Source: Methyloprofundus sp. (lineage in GTDB: Bacteria; Pseudomonadota; Gammaproteobacteria; Methylococcales; Methylomonadaceae). From it: a stretch of 64,000 nucleotides of DNA. The position numbers and the translations under genes are program-made. Positions 53,060-61,736 of this stretch are shown here, one piece after another (position 1 is the stretch's first letter; each line of letters starts with the position of its first letter). The notes beneath the pieces are model-generated. The model did not search any database. It saw only the letters and a program-made list of their open reading frames with translations, and was not told the origin of the DNA. The stretch lies in assembly GCA_016592635.1 (NCBI GenBank), contig AP023240.1, forward strand, positions 2,335,630 to 2,399,629. Reading direction: 5' to 3'.

Positions 53060-53323
53060 TTAATGACTACTACAAGAACCACCACCGCAACACTTCGCAG
53101 CTGGTGCCGATTTCTCACCTGCTACATTTTTCTTGTTACTACCGCCCTTAAAATCAGTTTCATACCAGCCACTGCCTTTTAATCTAAATCCTGCTGCCGA
53201 AATCTTCTTTTTTAATTCGGGCTTATTACAGGCAGGACAGGTCACAAGTGGCTCAGCACTCATTTTTTGCAAGGCTTCGTGTTCATCGCCACAGGCCTGA
53301 CACTGATATTCATAAATTGGCAT
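53060..53323 (-). CDS. FmdB-like zinc ribbon protein
   Basis: 87 residues. MPIYEYQCQACGDEHEALQKM is the FmdB signature; two CxxC pairs (CQAC and CPAC) form a zinc ribbon. Gly/Ser-rich middle, and a second Cys cluster near the end (CCGGGSC). Originally described from a formamidase-linked regulator; the role in most bacteria is unknown. Upstream of aspS in many genomes, as here, with a DUF2442-like gene in between. Confidence 0.9.
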   Translation of the reverse strand: MPIYEYQCQACGDEHEALQKMSAEPLVTCPACNKPELKKKISAAGFRLKGSGWYETDFKGGSNKKNVAGEKSAPAAKCCGGGSCSSH

Positions 53324-53483
53324 TTGCTACTCCGAAAGCGGAAAATAACTAAAAATATGGAGACTGATTTGCTTTTTTTCAATAAGCAAATCAAAATTAA
53401 CCCGCTATTTTAATAATAAGCTGTTAGACAAGCAAGCAACAGCGATTATTAGCCCTAAAAACTATTTATAAAGGTTAGCTAAA

Positions 53484-54521
53484 ATGCACCAAATTACCCT
53501 CACCCGCCCCGATGATTGGCACTTACATGTACGCACGGGGGATATGCTTAAAACTGTTATTAACCATACTGCTCGGCAATTTGCGCGCGCCATCATCATG
53601 CCTAATCTACAACCTCCTGTAATCAATGTAGCGCAAGCACTCAGTTATCAACAAGAAATTCAACAAGCGACTGACAGCGCCTACAATTTCACGCCATTAA
53701 TGGTACTGTACTTAACCAACAGTACTAGCATGGGTGATGTCAAACAAGCGGCCGAATCCCCGTTTGTGCAGGCTTTTAAACTTTATCCGGCAGGTGCGAC
53801 CACTAATTCAGACCAAGGTGTAACCGATTTAGAAGCTATGTCCTCTATATTTGCAGCCATACAAAAATATGATATGCCACTACTTATACACGGCGAAGTA
53901 ACTGATGCACATATTGATATTTTTGACCGTGAACGGATCTTTATTGAACAAAAACTCAGCCACATTCAACAAAATTTCCCAAGCTTACGTATTGTATTGG
54001 AGCATGTGACAACCAGAGAGGCAGTACAGTTTGTACAGGAAACACCTGATACCATTGCAGCAACCATTACCCCACAGCATCTTATGTATAACCGTAATGC
54101 TATTTTAGTGGGTGGTATCAAACCACATTACTATTGCTTACCCATCCTAAAACGTGAACGGCATAGACAATCTCTAATACAAGCAGCGACTAGTGGTAAC
54201 CCAAAATTCTTTTTAGGCACCGACAGTGCACCGCATTTAACGCATCTCAAGGAAAATGACTGTGGTTGTGCCGGCTGTTATTCCGCTTATGCTGCTATAG
54301 AGCTGTATACGGAAGTATTTGATAATGAAAATGCATTGGATAAATTAGAAGGTTTTGCTAGCTTTTATGGTGCTGATTTTTATAAGCTACCGCGCAACAC
54401 CGAGCAAATTACCCTAGAAAAAACTGACTGGCAAGTACCAGAACATTACACTGTATCAGCAGCAAACCAACTTACTCCCTTAAAAGCTGGGGAAACATTA
54501 CATTGGCAACTTAAAGGTTAA
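53484..54521 (+). CDS. pyrC: Dihydroorotase PyrC
   Basis: 345 residues, typical of class II (proteobacterial) dihydroorotase for pyrimidine synthesis. Zinc ligands in DDWHLHVRTGDM, the carboxylated Lys in QAFKLYPAGATTNSDQGV, then the histidines ILEHVTTREA and GTDSAPH. Separate from other pyr genes. An AGGTTAG ribosome site lies before the ATG. It precedes the DedA gene by 5 bases, so the two are likely co-transcribed. Confidence 0.95.
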   Translation: MHQITLTRPDDWHLHVRTGDMLKTVINHTARQFARAIIMPNLQPPVINVAQALSYQQEIQQATDSAYNFTPLMVLYLTNSTSMGDVKQAAESPFVQAFKLYPAGATTNSDQGVTDLEAMSSIFAAIQKYDMPLLIHGEVTDAHIDIFDRERIFIEQKLSHIQQNFPSLRIVLEHVTTREAVQFVQETPDTIAATITPQHLMYNRNAILVGGIKPHYYCLPILKRERHRQSLIQAATSGNPKFFLGTDSAPHLTHLKENDCGCAGCYSAYAAIELYTEVFDNENALDKLEGFASFYGADFYKLPRNTEQITLEKTDWQVPEHYTVSAANQLTPLKAGETLHWQLKG

Positions 54522-54526
54522 TAACG

Positions 54527-55114
54527 ATGGAAGATCTTATATTATATATTCAGGCGAACATCCAATACGCGCATTATATTATTTTTGGTGCCTTACTATT
54601 AGCAGGGTTCAACATACCCGTTTCTGAAGATGCCATGTTGTTTATTTCAGCCATTTTAGCCAGTCAAAACCCGGATTATTTAGTGCATTTATTTGTAGCT
54701 GTTTACTTGGGCGCTTATTTTTCTGATTTAATCTGCTACGGTTTAGGCAGAGTTGTTGGCCCCAAATTATTTGAAATACGCTTTTTTGCCAATATGGTGT
54801 CCCGAGAAAGAATCGATAAGATTTCTGCCTATTATGAAGAGTATGGCGTGGTGACTTTAATATTAGGCAGGTTCATCCCGTTTGGGGTTAGAAATGCACT
54901 ATTTTTAACCGCTGGCTTAGGTAAAATGCAGTTTATAAAATTTGCCTTATCCGATTGGCTTGCCTGTACTATCTCAACGGTTTGTTTTTTTACTTTGTAC
55001 TACAACTATGGTGAAGATGTTATTGACTATATCAAGCAGGGTAATATGGTGTTTTTTGGAATCGCCGCGGTTTTACTTAGCGTGTTCTGGTACCGCAAAA
55101 AACAAGTTGCATAA
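54527..55114 (+). CDS. DedA-family membrane protein
   Basis: 195 residues with five to six hydrophobic helices. DedA features: the N-terminal NIPVSEDAML loop and GRFIPFGVRNALFLTAGLGKM with the conserved Arg and Gly, near residues 110-130. DedA proteins recycle lipid carriers (undecaprenyl phosphate and phospholipids) at the inner membrane. Tightly follows pyrC. Confidence 0.88.
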   Translation: MEDLILYIQANIQYAHYIIFGALLLAGFNIPVSEDAMLFISAILASQNPDYLVHLFVAVYLGAYFSDLICYGLGRVVGPKLFEIRFFANMVSRERIDKISAYYEEYGVVTLILGRFIPFGVRNALFLTAGLGKMQFIKFALSDWLACTISTVCFFTLYYNYGEDVIDYIKQGNMVFFGIAAVLLSVFWYRKKQVA

Positions 55115-55204
55115 TAAATACCCAATAGCTTTTACCATAGGCTGAGTTAGTTTTTTTGCGAAACAATAAAAATGTAATCTAGCAAAACTAGTATATGCAT
55201 AAAT

Positions 55205-55253
55205 GCTGGGTTACGTTAGTGGCGCTACGCTGACTAATCTAACCCAGCCTACA
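55205..55253. repeat. Short palindrome related to family C
   Basis: gctgggttacgttagtggcg and its inverse around a small loop, ending in taacccagcctac. It lies in the gap between DedA and mlaA (minus strand) and may terminate both transcripts. Confidence 0.6.
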
Positions 55254-55277
55254 GAGCTTAATGCTTCTGATCATCCC

Positions 55278-56060
55278 TTATTCCAAATCCTCATACAAAT
55301 CTTCATCAAAGTCTTCATCCAAATCAAATTCGTCCAAATCCAATTCCTGCGCAACGCCATCATTAATCAAATAATCTCTACGTTGCATATAAGCAGAACG
55401 GAAAAATATATATCGATCGACTGCCGCCTCTGAAGCAACCGCCTCTATGCCCAAGAAATCTGCTCGAACATCAATCACTTCTACAACTCGCGCCCCAAAT
55501 GCCCCCCAGCCAAAACCAGGATTAGCAAATAAAAAGGTATAGGTAAGTGGGTGCAAAGCAGTATCACCAATACGACCACCCACACCTCTAACGGAACTAG
55601 GCCCATATAAAGGCAGTACAAAATACGGCCCTCTGGGTACACCCCATACAGCTAATGTTTGCGCAAAATCTTCTTCATGCTTAGGCAATTCAATCATGGT
55701 GGCAACATCCACAAAACCGGCAATACCAACCGTAGAATTCACTAAAACACGGGCAACATCCATGCTGCCTTGTTTTGGTTTTGCTTGTAAAAATCCATTA
55801 ATGCTCACGCCTACATCTAATAAATTAGAAAAAAAGTTGGTAATACCAATATCAACAAATTCAGGTGTAATCCATTGATAACCTTTCGCCACTGGCTTCA
55901 GTACATACTTATCAGCCTGATCGTTAAAAGCAAAAATATCACGATTCATACCTTCCCATGGGTCTGTAGGGTCTGGGTGAGCTATCGTCGTACAACCTTG
56001 TAGTAAATACACCCCAACCAAACCACACACTAATCGATATTTTTTTAGCTTATCTAACAT
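55278..56060 (-). CDS. mlaA: MlaA (VacJ) outer-membrane lipoprotein
   Basis: 260 residues from the ATG at 56060 (a second in-frame ATG at 56096 adds 12 residues). The lipobox LLQGC (lipidation Cys within the signal peptide) is followed by DPTDPWEGMNRDIFAFNDQADKY, a VacJ signature, and LPLYGPSSVRGVGGRIGD. MlaA helps remove surface phospholipids from the outer membrane together with OmpC-type porins and MlaC. The C-terminus is unusually acidic (LDLDEFDLDEDFDEDLYED). No other mla genes nearby. Confidence 0.93.
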   Translation of the reverse strand: MLDKLKKYRLVCGLVGVYLLQGCTTIAHPDPTDPWEGMNRDIFAFNDQADKYVLKPVAKGYQWITPEFVDIGITNFFSNLLDVGVSINGFLQAKPKQGSMDVARVLVNSTVGIAGFVDVATMIELPKHEEDFAQTLAVWGVPRGPYFVLPLYGPSSVRGVGGRIGDTALHPLTYTFLFANPGFGWGAFGARVVEVIDVRADFLGIEAVASEAAVDRYIFFRSAYMQRRDYLINDGVAQELDLDEFDLDEDFDEDLYEDLE

Positions 56061-56151
56061 TATTTGCCTAAGTCTCAACTTAAAAAGTTTATCCATATAG
56101 AAAGTTCGCGTAACATAGCATACTTTTCCTTAGGATTTAATATTTAACATC

Positions 56152-56790
56152 ATGGAAACCGTTAAGCATCCATTAAATGAGCGTTTTCGCAGCTACCTGC
56201 CCGTCATTGTCGACATTGAAACAGCTGGCTTCGATGCCAAAAAGCATCCGTTATTAGAAATCGCAGCTGTCATTGTGGAATATGATGAGAACTCTGAACT
56301 GGTTATGACAGAAAGCCATGCTGCACATATTATTCCTTTTGAAAACTCCATTTTAGATCCCTCCGCTCTTAAGTTTACTGGCATAGATCCCTATCACCCC
56401 TTTCGTATGGCAGTCACCGAGAAAGAAGCACTGGCTAAATTATTCAAACCCATCAAAGATGCGGTAAAACGTAATAAATGTACCCGCGCCATTTTGGTGG
56501 GTCATAATCCAAATTTTGACATTAATTTTCTTAATGCCGCCATTACTCGCAGCAAGATCAAACGCAGCCCCTTTCACCCCTTTAGTACCTTTGATACCGC
56601 TACCTTAGGTGGCTTGATGTATCAACAAACTGTTTTAGCTAAGATTGGCAAAGCGGCAGGTATGGAATGGGATAATGAACAGGCGCACTCTGCACTTTAT
56701 GATGCCAAACAAACTGCCGAAATTTTTTGTAAAATTGTTAATCGCTGGCAGCAACTAGAGCAGCTAGAAATAAGTATGGCTGAAAAATAA
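56152..56790 (+). CDS. rnt: Ribonuclease T
   Basis: 212 residues. DEDD exonuclease: PVIVDIETAGFDAKKHPLLEIAAV (first two acidic residues), GHNPNFDINFL, and HSALYDAKQTAEIF (His and last Asp). Trims 3' ends of tRNA and other RNAs. Divergent from mlaA over 91 bases. The segment after it (56791-56979) has no gene; I see only unremarkable sequence there. Confidence 0.94.
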   Translation: METVKHPLNERFRSYLPVIVDIETAGFDAKKHPLLEIAAVIVEYDENSELVMTESHAAHIIPFENSILDPSALKFTGIDPYHPFRMAVTEKEALAKLFKPIKDAVKRNKCTRAILVGHNPNFDINFLNAAITRSKIKRSPFHPFSTFDTATLGGLMYQQTVLAKIGKAAGMEWDNEQAHSALYDAKQTAEIFCKIVNRWQQLEQLEISMAEK

Positions 56791-56979
56791 TCGCATTTCC
56801 AATGCCCAAATTGTAGCCTACATTTTGCTATTAACCATGTAGTCTTAAGCCTGCGCCCTTTAATGATTTACTCCATAGACAAAAATTGCTTCAAGCTTTC
56901 ATAGCTTGCCGTACTCCCTTATATATGGCATCATTGTACGATTTTTTCGATACTTTTAACCTTTATAAGAGGCATTTTC

Positions 56980-58146
56980 ATGGCTGGTCGTAACCACCTA
57001 TTTATCCCTGGACCTACTAACTCACCACACGAAGTTTTAAGTGCAATGCATGTTCCTATGGAAGATCATCGCGCACCTACTTTTCCATTATTATTAAAGC
57101 CTATTTTAGAAGATTTGAAAAAAATCTTTAAGACTGAGACGGGGCAGGCATTTGTATTTCCTGCAACAGGAACTGCAGGTTGGGAAATTGCGTTCACTAA
57201 TACTTTAAACCCAGGCGATAAAGTACTTATTTATCGTTTTGGTCAATTCAGCCATTTATGGATGAATATGGCACAACGTCTAGGCTTGGATGTTGAATTC
57301 CATGAAGTAGAGTGGGGTAAAGGCATTCCTTTAGATGCACTGGAAGCTCGCCTAAAAGAAGATTCAGCACATGAAATCAAAGCGGTTCTAGCAACTCATA
57401 ATGAAACGGCAACTGGTGTTACTAGTGATATTGCCGGCGTTCGTAAAGCAATGGATGCCTCTAGCCACCCTGCACTATTATTCGTAGATGGTGTCAGCTC
57501 AATTGCCAGCCTTGACTTCCGCATGGAAGATTGGGGGATTGATGGTGCAATCAGTGGCTCACAAAAAGGCTTTATGTTGCCAGCTGGTTTGGCAATCGTT
57601 GCTTTCAGTCAAAAAGCTTTAAAAATGACTGAAACAGCTACTTTCCCACGTTGTTTCTTCGACTTAAAAGACCAAATGGCGCAAAATGCCATGGGTTATA
57701 CGCCATACACACCTTCTACACCTATGCTACACGGCTTACGTGCATCATTGGACTTACTATTAGAAGAAGGTATGGAAAATGTATACGCACGCCATCATCG
57801 CTTAGGTGAAGGTACACGTAAAGCAATTGCAGCTTGGGGTTTAAAACTTTGTGCACAACCAGGTTTTGAATCTGATACCGTTTCTGCCATTGTCGTGCCT
57901 GAAGATAAAGATGCGCGTGATGTGATTGCAACTGCATTCAATAAATACGATATTTCTTTAGGTGCCGGCTTAACAGAACTGATGGGCAAAGTATTCCGTA
58001 TTGGCCACATCGGCGATATGAATGATGTCTCTATGCTAGGTGCAATTGCTGGTGTGGAAATGGCATTATTAGATAGTGGCTTTGACATTGTTCCAGGTAG
58101 TGGTGTCGCAGCAGCTATTGAATATTATCGTTCAACAGCGGCATAA
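56980..58146 (+). CDS. sga: Serine-glyoxylate aminotransferase
   Basis: 388 residues of the PLP aminotransferase class V family. N-terminal LFIPGPTNSPHEVL and MEDHRAPTFP are specific to the serine-glyoxylate enzyme; PATGTAGWEIAFTNTL binds PLP; GSQKGFMLPAGLA holds the PLP lysine. Converts serine and glyoxylate to hydroxypyruvate and glycine in the serine pathway. It precedes hprA, which reduces hydroxypyruvate, supporting the assignment. Both lie on the plus strand with a terminator between. Confidence 0.95.
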   Translation: MAGRNHLFIPGPTNSPHEVLSAMHVPMEDHRAPTFPLLLKPILEDLKKIFKTETGQAFVFPATGTAGWEIAFTNTLNPGDKVLIYRFGQFSHLWMNMAQRLGLDVEFHEVEWGKGIPLDALEARLKEDSAHEIKAVLATHNETATGVTSDIAGVRKAMDASSHPALLFVDGVSSIASLDFRMEDWGIDGAISGSQKGFMLPAGLAIVAFSQKALKMTETATFPRCFFDLKDQMAQNAMGYTPYTPSTPMLHGLRASLDLLLEEGMENVYARHHRLGEGTRKAIAAWGLKLCAQPGFESDTVSAIVVPEDKDARDVIATAFNKYDISLGAGLTELMGKVFRIGHIGDMNDVSMLGAIAGVEMALLDSGFDIVPGSGVAAAIEYYRSTAA

Positions 58147-58170
58147 GTAAGCAAAGAACTGTAAGGTTTA

Positions 58171-58204
58171 GGCACCACCAGCTTTGGCTGTGGTGCCTTT
58201 TTTA
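58171..58204 (+). terminator. Terminator of sga
   Basis: GGCACCAC / GTGGTGCC stem with a short central pairing and a T6 tail, about 25 bases after the stop codon. Confidence 0.9.
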
Positions 58205-58261
58205 TGCTACTTATGCAAAATCCCCTCGCTTTAATAAGTGAATTAAATTTCACCCTCCCTT

Positions 58262-59233
58262 ATGAATAAACCCAAAGTATTTATCACGCGTAAATGGCCT
58301 GCTTCTGTCGAAGCAAAGCTAATCGAACGCTACGATGTCACTTTAAATACCAATGATCGCCCCCTTAGTGCGGCCGATTTTCAATCTGCCCTACAAAACT
58401 ACGATGCAGTTTGCCCCACCGTCTGCGATACATTTCCCGCTGAAGTGCTTAATATTACCAATAAACGCTGTAAAATTCTGGCCAACTTTGGCGTGGGTTT
58501 TAACCATATTGATGTCAGTGCAGCGCAAACACAAAATTTAATTATCACCAATACTCCAGGTGTACTGACCCATAGCACTGCCGATATAGCCATGACCTTA
58601 TTATTGATGTCAGCACGTCGTGGTGCCGAAGGTGATCGCTTGGTACGCAACAAACAATGGCAAGGCTGGTGTCCAACGCATATGCTAAGCAGCAATGTCA
58701 CAGGCGCAACGCTTGGACTCATTGGTTTTGGTCGTATTGCCCAAGCAATGGCACGCAAAGCGCATCATGGATTTGATATGAACATTATTTATTACAAGCC
58801 CAGCCCCGCTGATGAATATGTAGTCGATGACCTACAAGCCACCCGTTGCAACTCTATCGAAGAATTGATGACACAAGCAGACTTTGTCTCACTGCATTGC
58901 CCTGGCAATGCAGACACTAAACATTTAATTAATGCCGAGTTGTTGCAGAAAATGCAACCTACAGCCCACCTTATTAATACCGCTCGCGGGGATGTTGTCG
59001 ATACCCACGCTCTTATTAATGCCTTAAAAAATAAACAAATTGCAGGTGCAGGCCTCGATGTTTATGAAGGCGAACCCAATATACCAGATGAATTATTAGC
59101 ACTCGATAATGTCTCACTGCTCCCGCATTTAGGTAGTGCCACTTTAGCAACAAGAACGGCTATGGGCGAAAAAGTGCTCGATAATTTAGCTGCATTTTTT
59201 GCAGGTAAACCCTTACCTGATCAAATCATATAG
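58262..59233 (+). CDS. hprA: Hydroxypyruvate reductase (D-2-hydroxyacid dehydrogenase)
   Basis: 323 residues. NAD-binding GLIGFGRIAQAMA near residue 160; catalytic Arg in LINTARGDVVD, Glu in LDVYEGEP and His in LLPHLGSAT. Reduces hydroxypyruvate to D-glycerate in the serine cycle. GyaR-like dehydrogenases for other 2-hydroxyacids are related. The neighbouring sga gene provides the substrate, which supports the name. The next gene starts 8 bases later. Confidence 0.93.
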   Translation: MNKPKVFITRKWPASVEAKLIERYDVTLNTNDRPLSAADFQSALQNYDAVCPTVCDTFPAEVLNITNKRCKILANFGVGFNHIDVSAAQTQNLIITNTPGVLTHSTADIAMTLLLMSARRGAEGDRLVRNKQWQGWCPTHMLSSNVTGATLGLIGFGRIAQAMARKAHHGFDMNIIYYKPSPADEYVVDDLQATRCNSIEELMTQADFVSLHCPGNADTKHLINAELLQKMQPTAHLINTARGDVVDTHALINALKNKQIAGAGLDVYEGEPNIPDELLALDNVSLLPHLGSATLATRTAMGEKVLDNLAAFFAGKPLPDQII

Positions 59234-59241
59234 GAAACACC

Positions 59242-60375
59242 ATGAGCTTAAATAGCTACCAAAACGTCGATAGAGAAGCCTTGGCGCAAGATCTCGATGT
59301 TATTTACAAAGAAGCCTTAGAACGTACAGGCGATACAGATTTTAAACATTTACAAAAAATGGAACGCTGGGGGAAATTTTGTTCCTTAATCGGCTATGGC
59401 ACCGCATGGATTTTCCCCAACCCTATTTCGGCACTGTTTATCAGCCAAGGTAGCTTTACTCGCTGGACGCAAATGACTCACCCTATCGTGCATAGAGGCT
59501 ACGATAAAATAGACAACATACCTGAACACTATACCAGTAAAAAATTCGCACAAGGCTGGCGACGTTTTTTAGATTGGCCTGATTGGATCACCCCGGCAGG
59601 CTGGCATCAAGAGCATGACGTTTTACACCACTATAATTTAGGGGAAAAACTAGACCCAGATCATCTGCAACATAATATGGAATGGCTACGTCAATCCAAA
59701 GCGCCCATGTGGTTACGTTTCGCTGTTGTTGGTATATTCACTGCAAGTTGGAAAATACTCTATTACACCCCTAGAACCCATAAAGAACTGCGCTTAAGTC
59801 AAGCACGCCAAAACAGAGAGGGAGATCCAGAACTAACCCGCACAGGTGCTTGGAGCTTATTTACCAAACAAGGTCGCGCATTATGGTTTGAAAGCTTATT
59901 ACCTTATATTGGCTTCCGTTTTGTTTTCATACCCGCCCTATTTTTGCCTCTAGGCACCTTTGCAGCAACTAGCGTATTACTCACCTCAATCTTGGCCGAA
60001 GCCTTTACCAATATGCATAGTTTTTTGGTGATCGTGCCTAATCATGCTGGCGATGATGTGATGATGTTTGAAGAAAAAGGCAAAGGTCGAGGTGAGTTCT
60101 TTTTACGCCAAATCCTTGGCTCGGTTAATTACCCGACTGGCTCTGATTTTAATGACTTTTTTTATGGCTGGTTAAATTACCAAGTAGAACATCATTTATG
60201 GCCAGACTTACCTTTAAGCCAGTACCAATATGTTCAACCTAAAGTAGTAGAAATTTGTAAAAAACATGGTATACCTTATCGTCAAGATTCGGTATTTAAA
60301 CGCTTATTGAAAGCGGTAGATATTATGGTGGGACGTACTTCGATGCTGAAGCCAGATCTGGCAACAACTGGATAA
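59242..60375 (+). CDS. Membrane fatty acid desaturase
   Basis: 377 residues. Several hydrophobic helices with His boxes: HQEHDVLHHYN, NMHSFL together with NHAGDD, and QVEHHLWPD (HxxHH-type box), forming the di-iron centre. Such desaturases insert double bonds in fatty acids, or hydroxylate other lipids. GGAAACACC is a good ribosome site. It follows hprA directly and may share its transcript; a direct tie to the serine cycle is not expected, so co-transcription may be passive. Confidence 0.88.
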   Translation: MSLNSYQNVDREALAQDLDVIYKEALERTGDTDFKHLQKMERWGKFCSLIGYGTAWIFPNPISALFISQGSFTRWTQMTHPIVHRGYDKIDNIPEHYTSKKFAQGWRRFLDWPDWITPAGWHQEHDVLHHYNLGEKLDPDHLQHNMEWLRQSKAPMWLRFAVVGIFTASWKILYYTPRTHKELRLSQARQNREGDPELTRTGAWSLFTKQGRALWFESLLPYIGFRFVFIPALFLPLGTFAATSVLLTSILAEAFTNMHSFLVIVPNHAGDDVMMFEEKGKGRGEFFLRQILGSVNYPTGSDFNDFFYGWLNYQVEHHLWPDLPLSQYQYVQPKVVEICKKHGIPYRQDSVFKRLLKAVDIMVGRTSMLKPDLATTG

Positions 60376-60391
60376 AATAAATTAAAAATAC

Positions 60392-60423
60392 AGCACTGTC
60401 AGCCCCAAAGGGCTAACAGTGCT
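60392..60423. terminator. Convergent terminator
   Basis: AGCACTGTCAGCCC paired with GGGCTAACAGTGCT around a short CAAA loop, with one unpaired base per arm. Flanked by AT-rich sequence; it can close both the desaturase (+) and the cysteine-rich protein (-) transcripts. Confidence 0.75.
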
Positions 60424-60454
60424 ATTGGTATTATTAAATTTTAATACCTAAGAA

Positions 60455-60811
60455 CTACCAACCACGCTTAACCATTTTGCATTCAACCGTTACATCCTGC
60501 ATAAAACAACGGTATTTTTCTTTACCTTCGTAATCACCTTCGCAAGCCTCACAAACCAGTGTTCCGTTATCTACAACTTTAGATTTTCCCCAACCATAGC
60601 CTTTAGCATTACAAAGTTCAGTTGTATATTTACCAAAGCGATAACCACCAGGTTTTGAACTTTTCTCAGCCTTCGCTTTATCTTTACAGCCTGCACTTGG
60701 CTTTAAATCTCCTGTCACATTCTCCGTTTCCCACTCATCAACACTGATAGCTGATGCTTGATTAGAAAAAGCAAACAACAGTGCCAATATAAAAAATAGA
60801 TTAAGTTTCAT
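60455..60811 (-). CDS. Small secreted cysteine-rich protein, unknown function
   Basis: 118 residues. Sec signal peptide (MKLNLFFILALLFAFSNQASA, cleavage before ISVDE; shown in parts). The mature part has six cysteines (GCK, LCN, CEAC, CFM, ECK), a number suiting three disulfides in the periplasm. Lys- and Gly-rich, with GGYRFGKYTTE. No family recognised. It diverges from another small secreted protein (60978), separated by 166 bases, so shared control is possible. Confidence 0.7.
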   Translation of the reverse strand: MKLNLFFILALLFAFSNQASAISVDEWETENVTGDLKPSAGCKDKAKAEKSSKPGGYRFGKYTTELCNAKGYGWGKSKVVDNGTLVCEACEGDYEGKEKYRCFMQDVTVECKMVKRGW

Positions 60812-60977
60812 AATTACCCCTTCTGATTATTATCATTATTCTTTATGAGCTTTATACTTTAACATTGTCACCACAAAAATGAAATATGCAAAACAACTAA
60901 TATTGCTTTTCACGTCCCTTAGCATGTTATAATTTTATTGTTTACCAACCCATCATCTCAAGACTGGAGAATGAAAT

Positions 60978-61364
60978 ATGAAAAAAATAATAACACTCTT
61001 AGCTCTAGCGACCATGCTATTTACATCAACTGCTAATGCAAAAAAATACATTGAGTTAGAAGATAATTCACAAATCTTAGGAAAGTGGAAACTTTATGCA
61101 GAAACAGCCGCATTACACAAAACTAAAAAGATGGTGCAAAATGAATGGATTTTCCGTGACAATGGCATTCTGACATCAGTTGCATTCGACCCTAGGTTAG
61201 ATGGCAAAAAGTCAATAAATGTCACCTATAAAGTTGAAGATGGCGTGATCAAAAAACAAGTTCAACCAGGTAGAGATAAAGTTGAAAACTGTAAGGTTGT
61301 CAAATTAGAAGGCGACGATATGATCTTGCATTGCAGATTTCTTTATTATTTGCTAAGAAGATAA
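60978..61364 (+). CDS. Small secreted protein, unknown function
   Basis: 128 residues, signal peptide MKKIITLLALATMLFTSTANA (20 or 21 residues; given here as two parts MKKIITLLAL and ATMLFTSTANA) with an Ala-x-Ala cleavage site, then a beta-rich domain: LGKWKLYAETAAL, NEWIFRDNGILTSVAFDP, INVTYKVEDGVIKKQV and VVKLEGDDMILHCRF. The pattern resembles the lipocalin-like proteins that detect or bind small molecules (WIFxDNG then repeated strands). Two cysteines. Good AGACTGGAG ribosome site. The function is unknown. Confidence 0.7.
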   Translation: MKKIITLLALATMLFTSTANAKKYIELEDNSQILGKWKLYAETAALHKTKKMVQNEWIFRDNGILTSVAFDPRLDGKKSINVTYKVEDGVIKKQVQPGRDKVENCKVVKLEGDDMILHCRFLYYLLRR

Positions 61365-61385
61365 AAACAAGCTTATTGAGCACAG

Positions 61386-61437
61386 GATGGGGTGAATATA
61401 GCTACTCGTGAGGGTCGCGCAGTGACCCCATCCAACT
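61386..61437. repeat. Family C-like palindrome
   Basis: aggatggggtgaatatagct and its rough inverse ending gaccccatccaac. Located between two small genes; may act as a transcription end. Confidence 0.5.
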
Positions 61438-61455
61438 CACTAAAGTAAAAGCAAA

Positions 61456-61659
61456 CTACGCGACCATAGCCTGCTCATATTCATCCAAATTCATACTACC
61501 CTTCGTTCCTGCTACAGTATTCCCGCTTACACCCCCCTGTAAAATAAAGCCAATATTATTAGCACTCAACTCAGTATCATCCCCAAGCACTTCATCAACC
61601 ACATTCCGAGTAGCTAGCTGTTTTTTCGGAAAGTAACTGCTTAAATTAATCACTTGCAT
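61456..61659 (-). CDS. 67-residue protein, unknown function
   Basis: Starts with an ATG preceded by AAGAGATT (ribosome site with good spacing). The first half is polar and helical (MQVINLSSYFPKKQLATRNV), the second Gly-, Asn- and Thr-rich (GFILQGGVSGNTVAGTKGSM) ending in NLDEYEQAMVA. No cysteines, no membrane helix. The composition is vaguely like small secreted or peptide-precursor proteins, but no modification gene is adjacent. Function unknown. Confidence 0.6.
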   Translation of the reverse strand: MQVINLSSYFPKKQLATRNVVDEVLGDDTELSANNIGFILQGGVSGNTVAGTKGSMNLDEYEQAMVA

Positions 61660-61736
61660 AATCTCTTCTCGTTTAATATTAAAAGTACAATAAAATTATG
61701 CACTACAAATATGAAAGCAATATGACAATGCTATTT

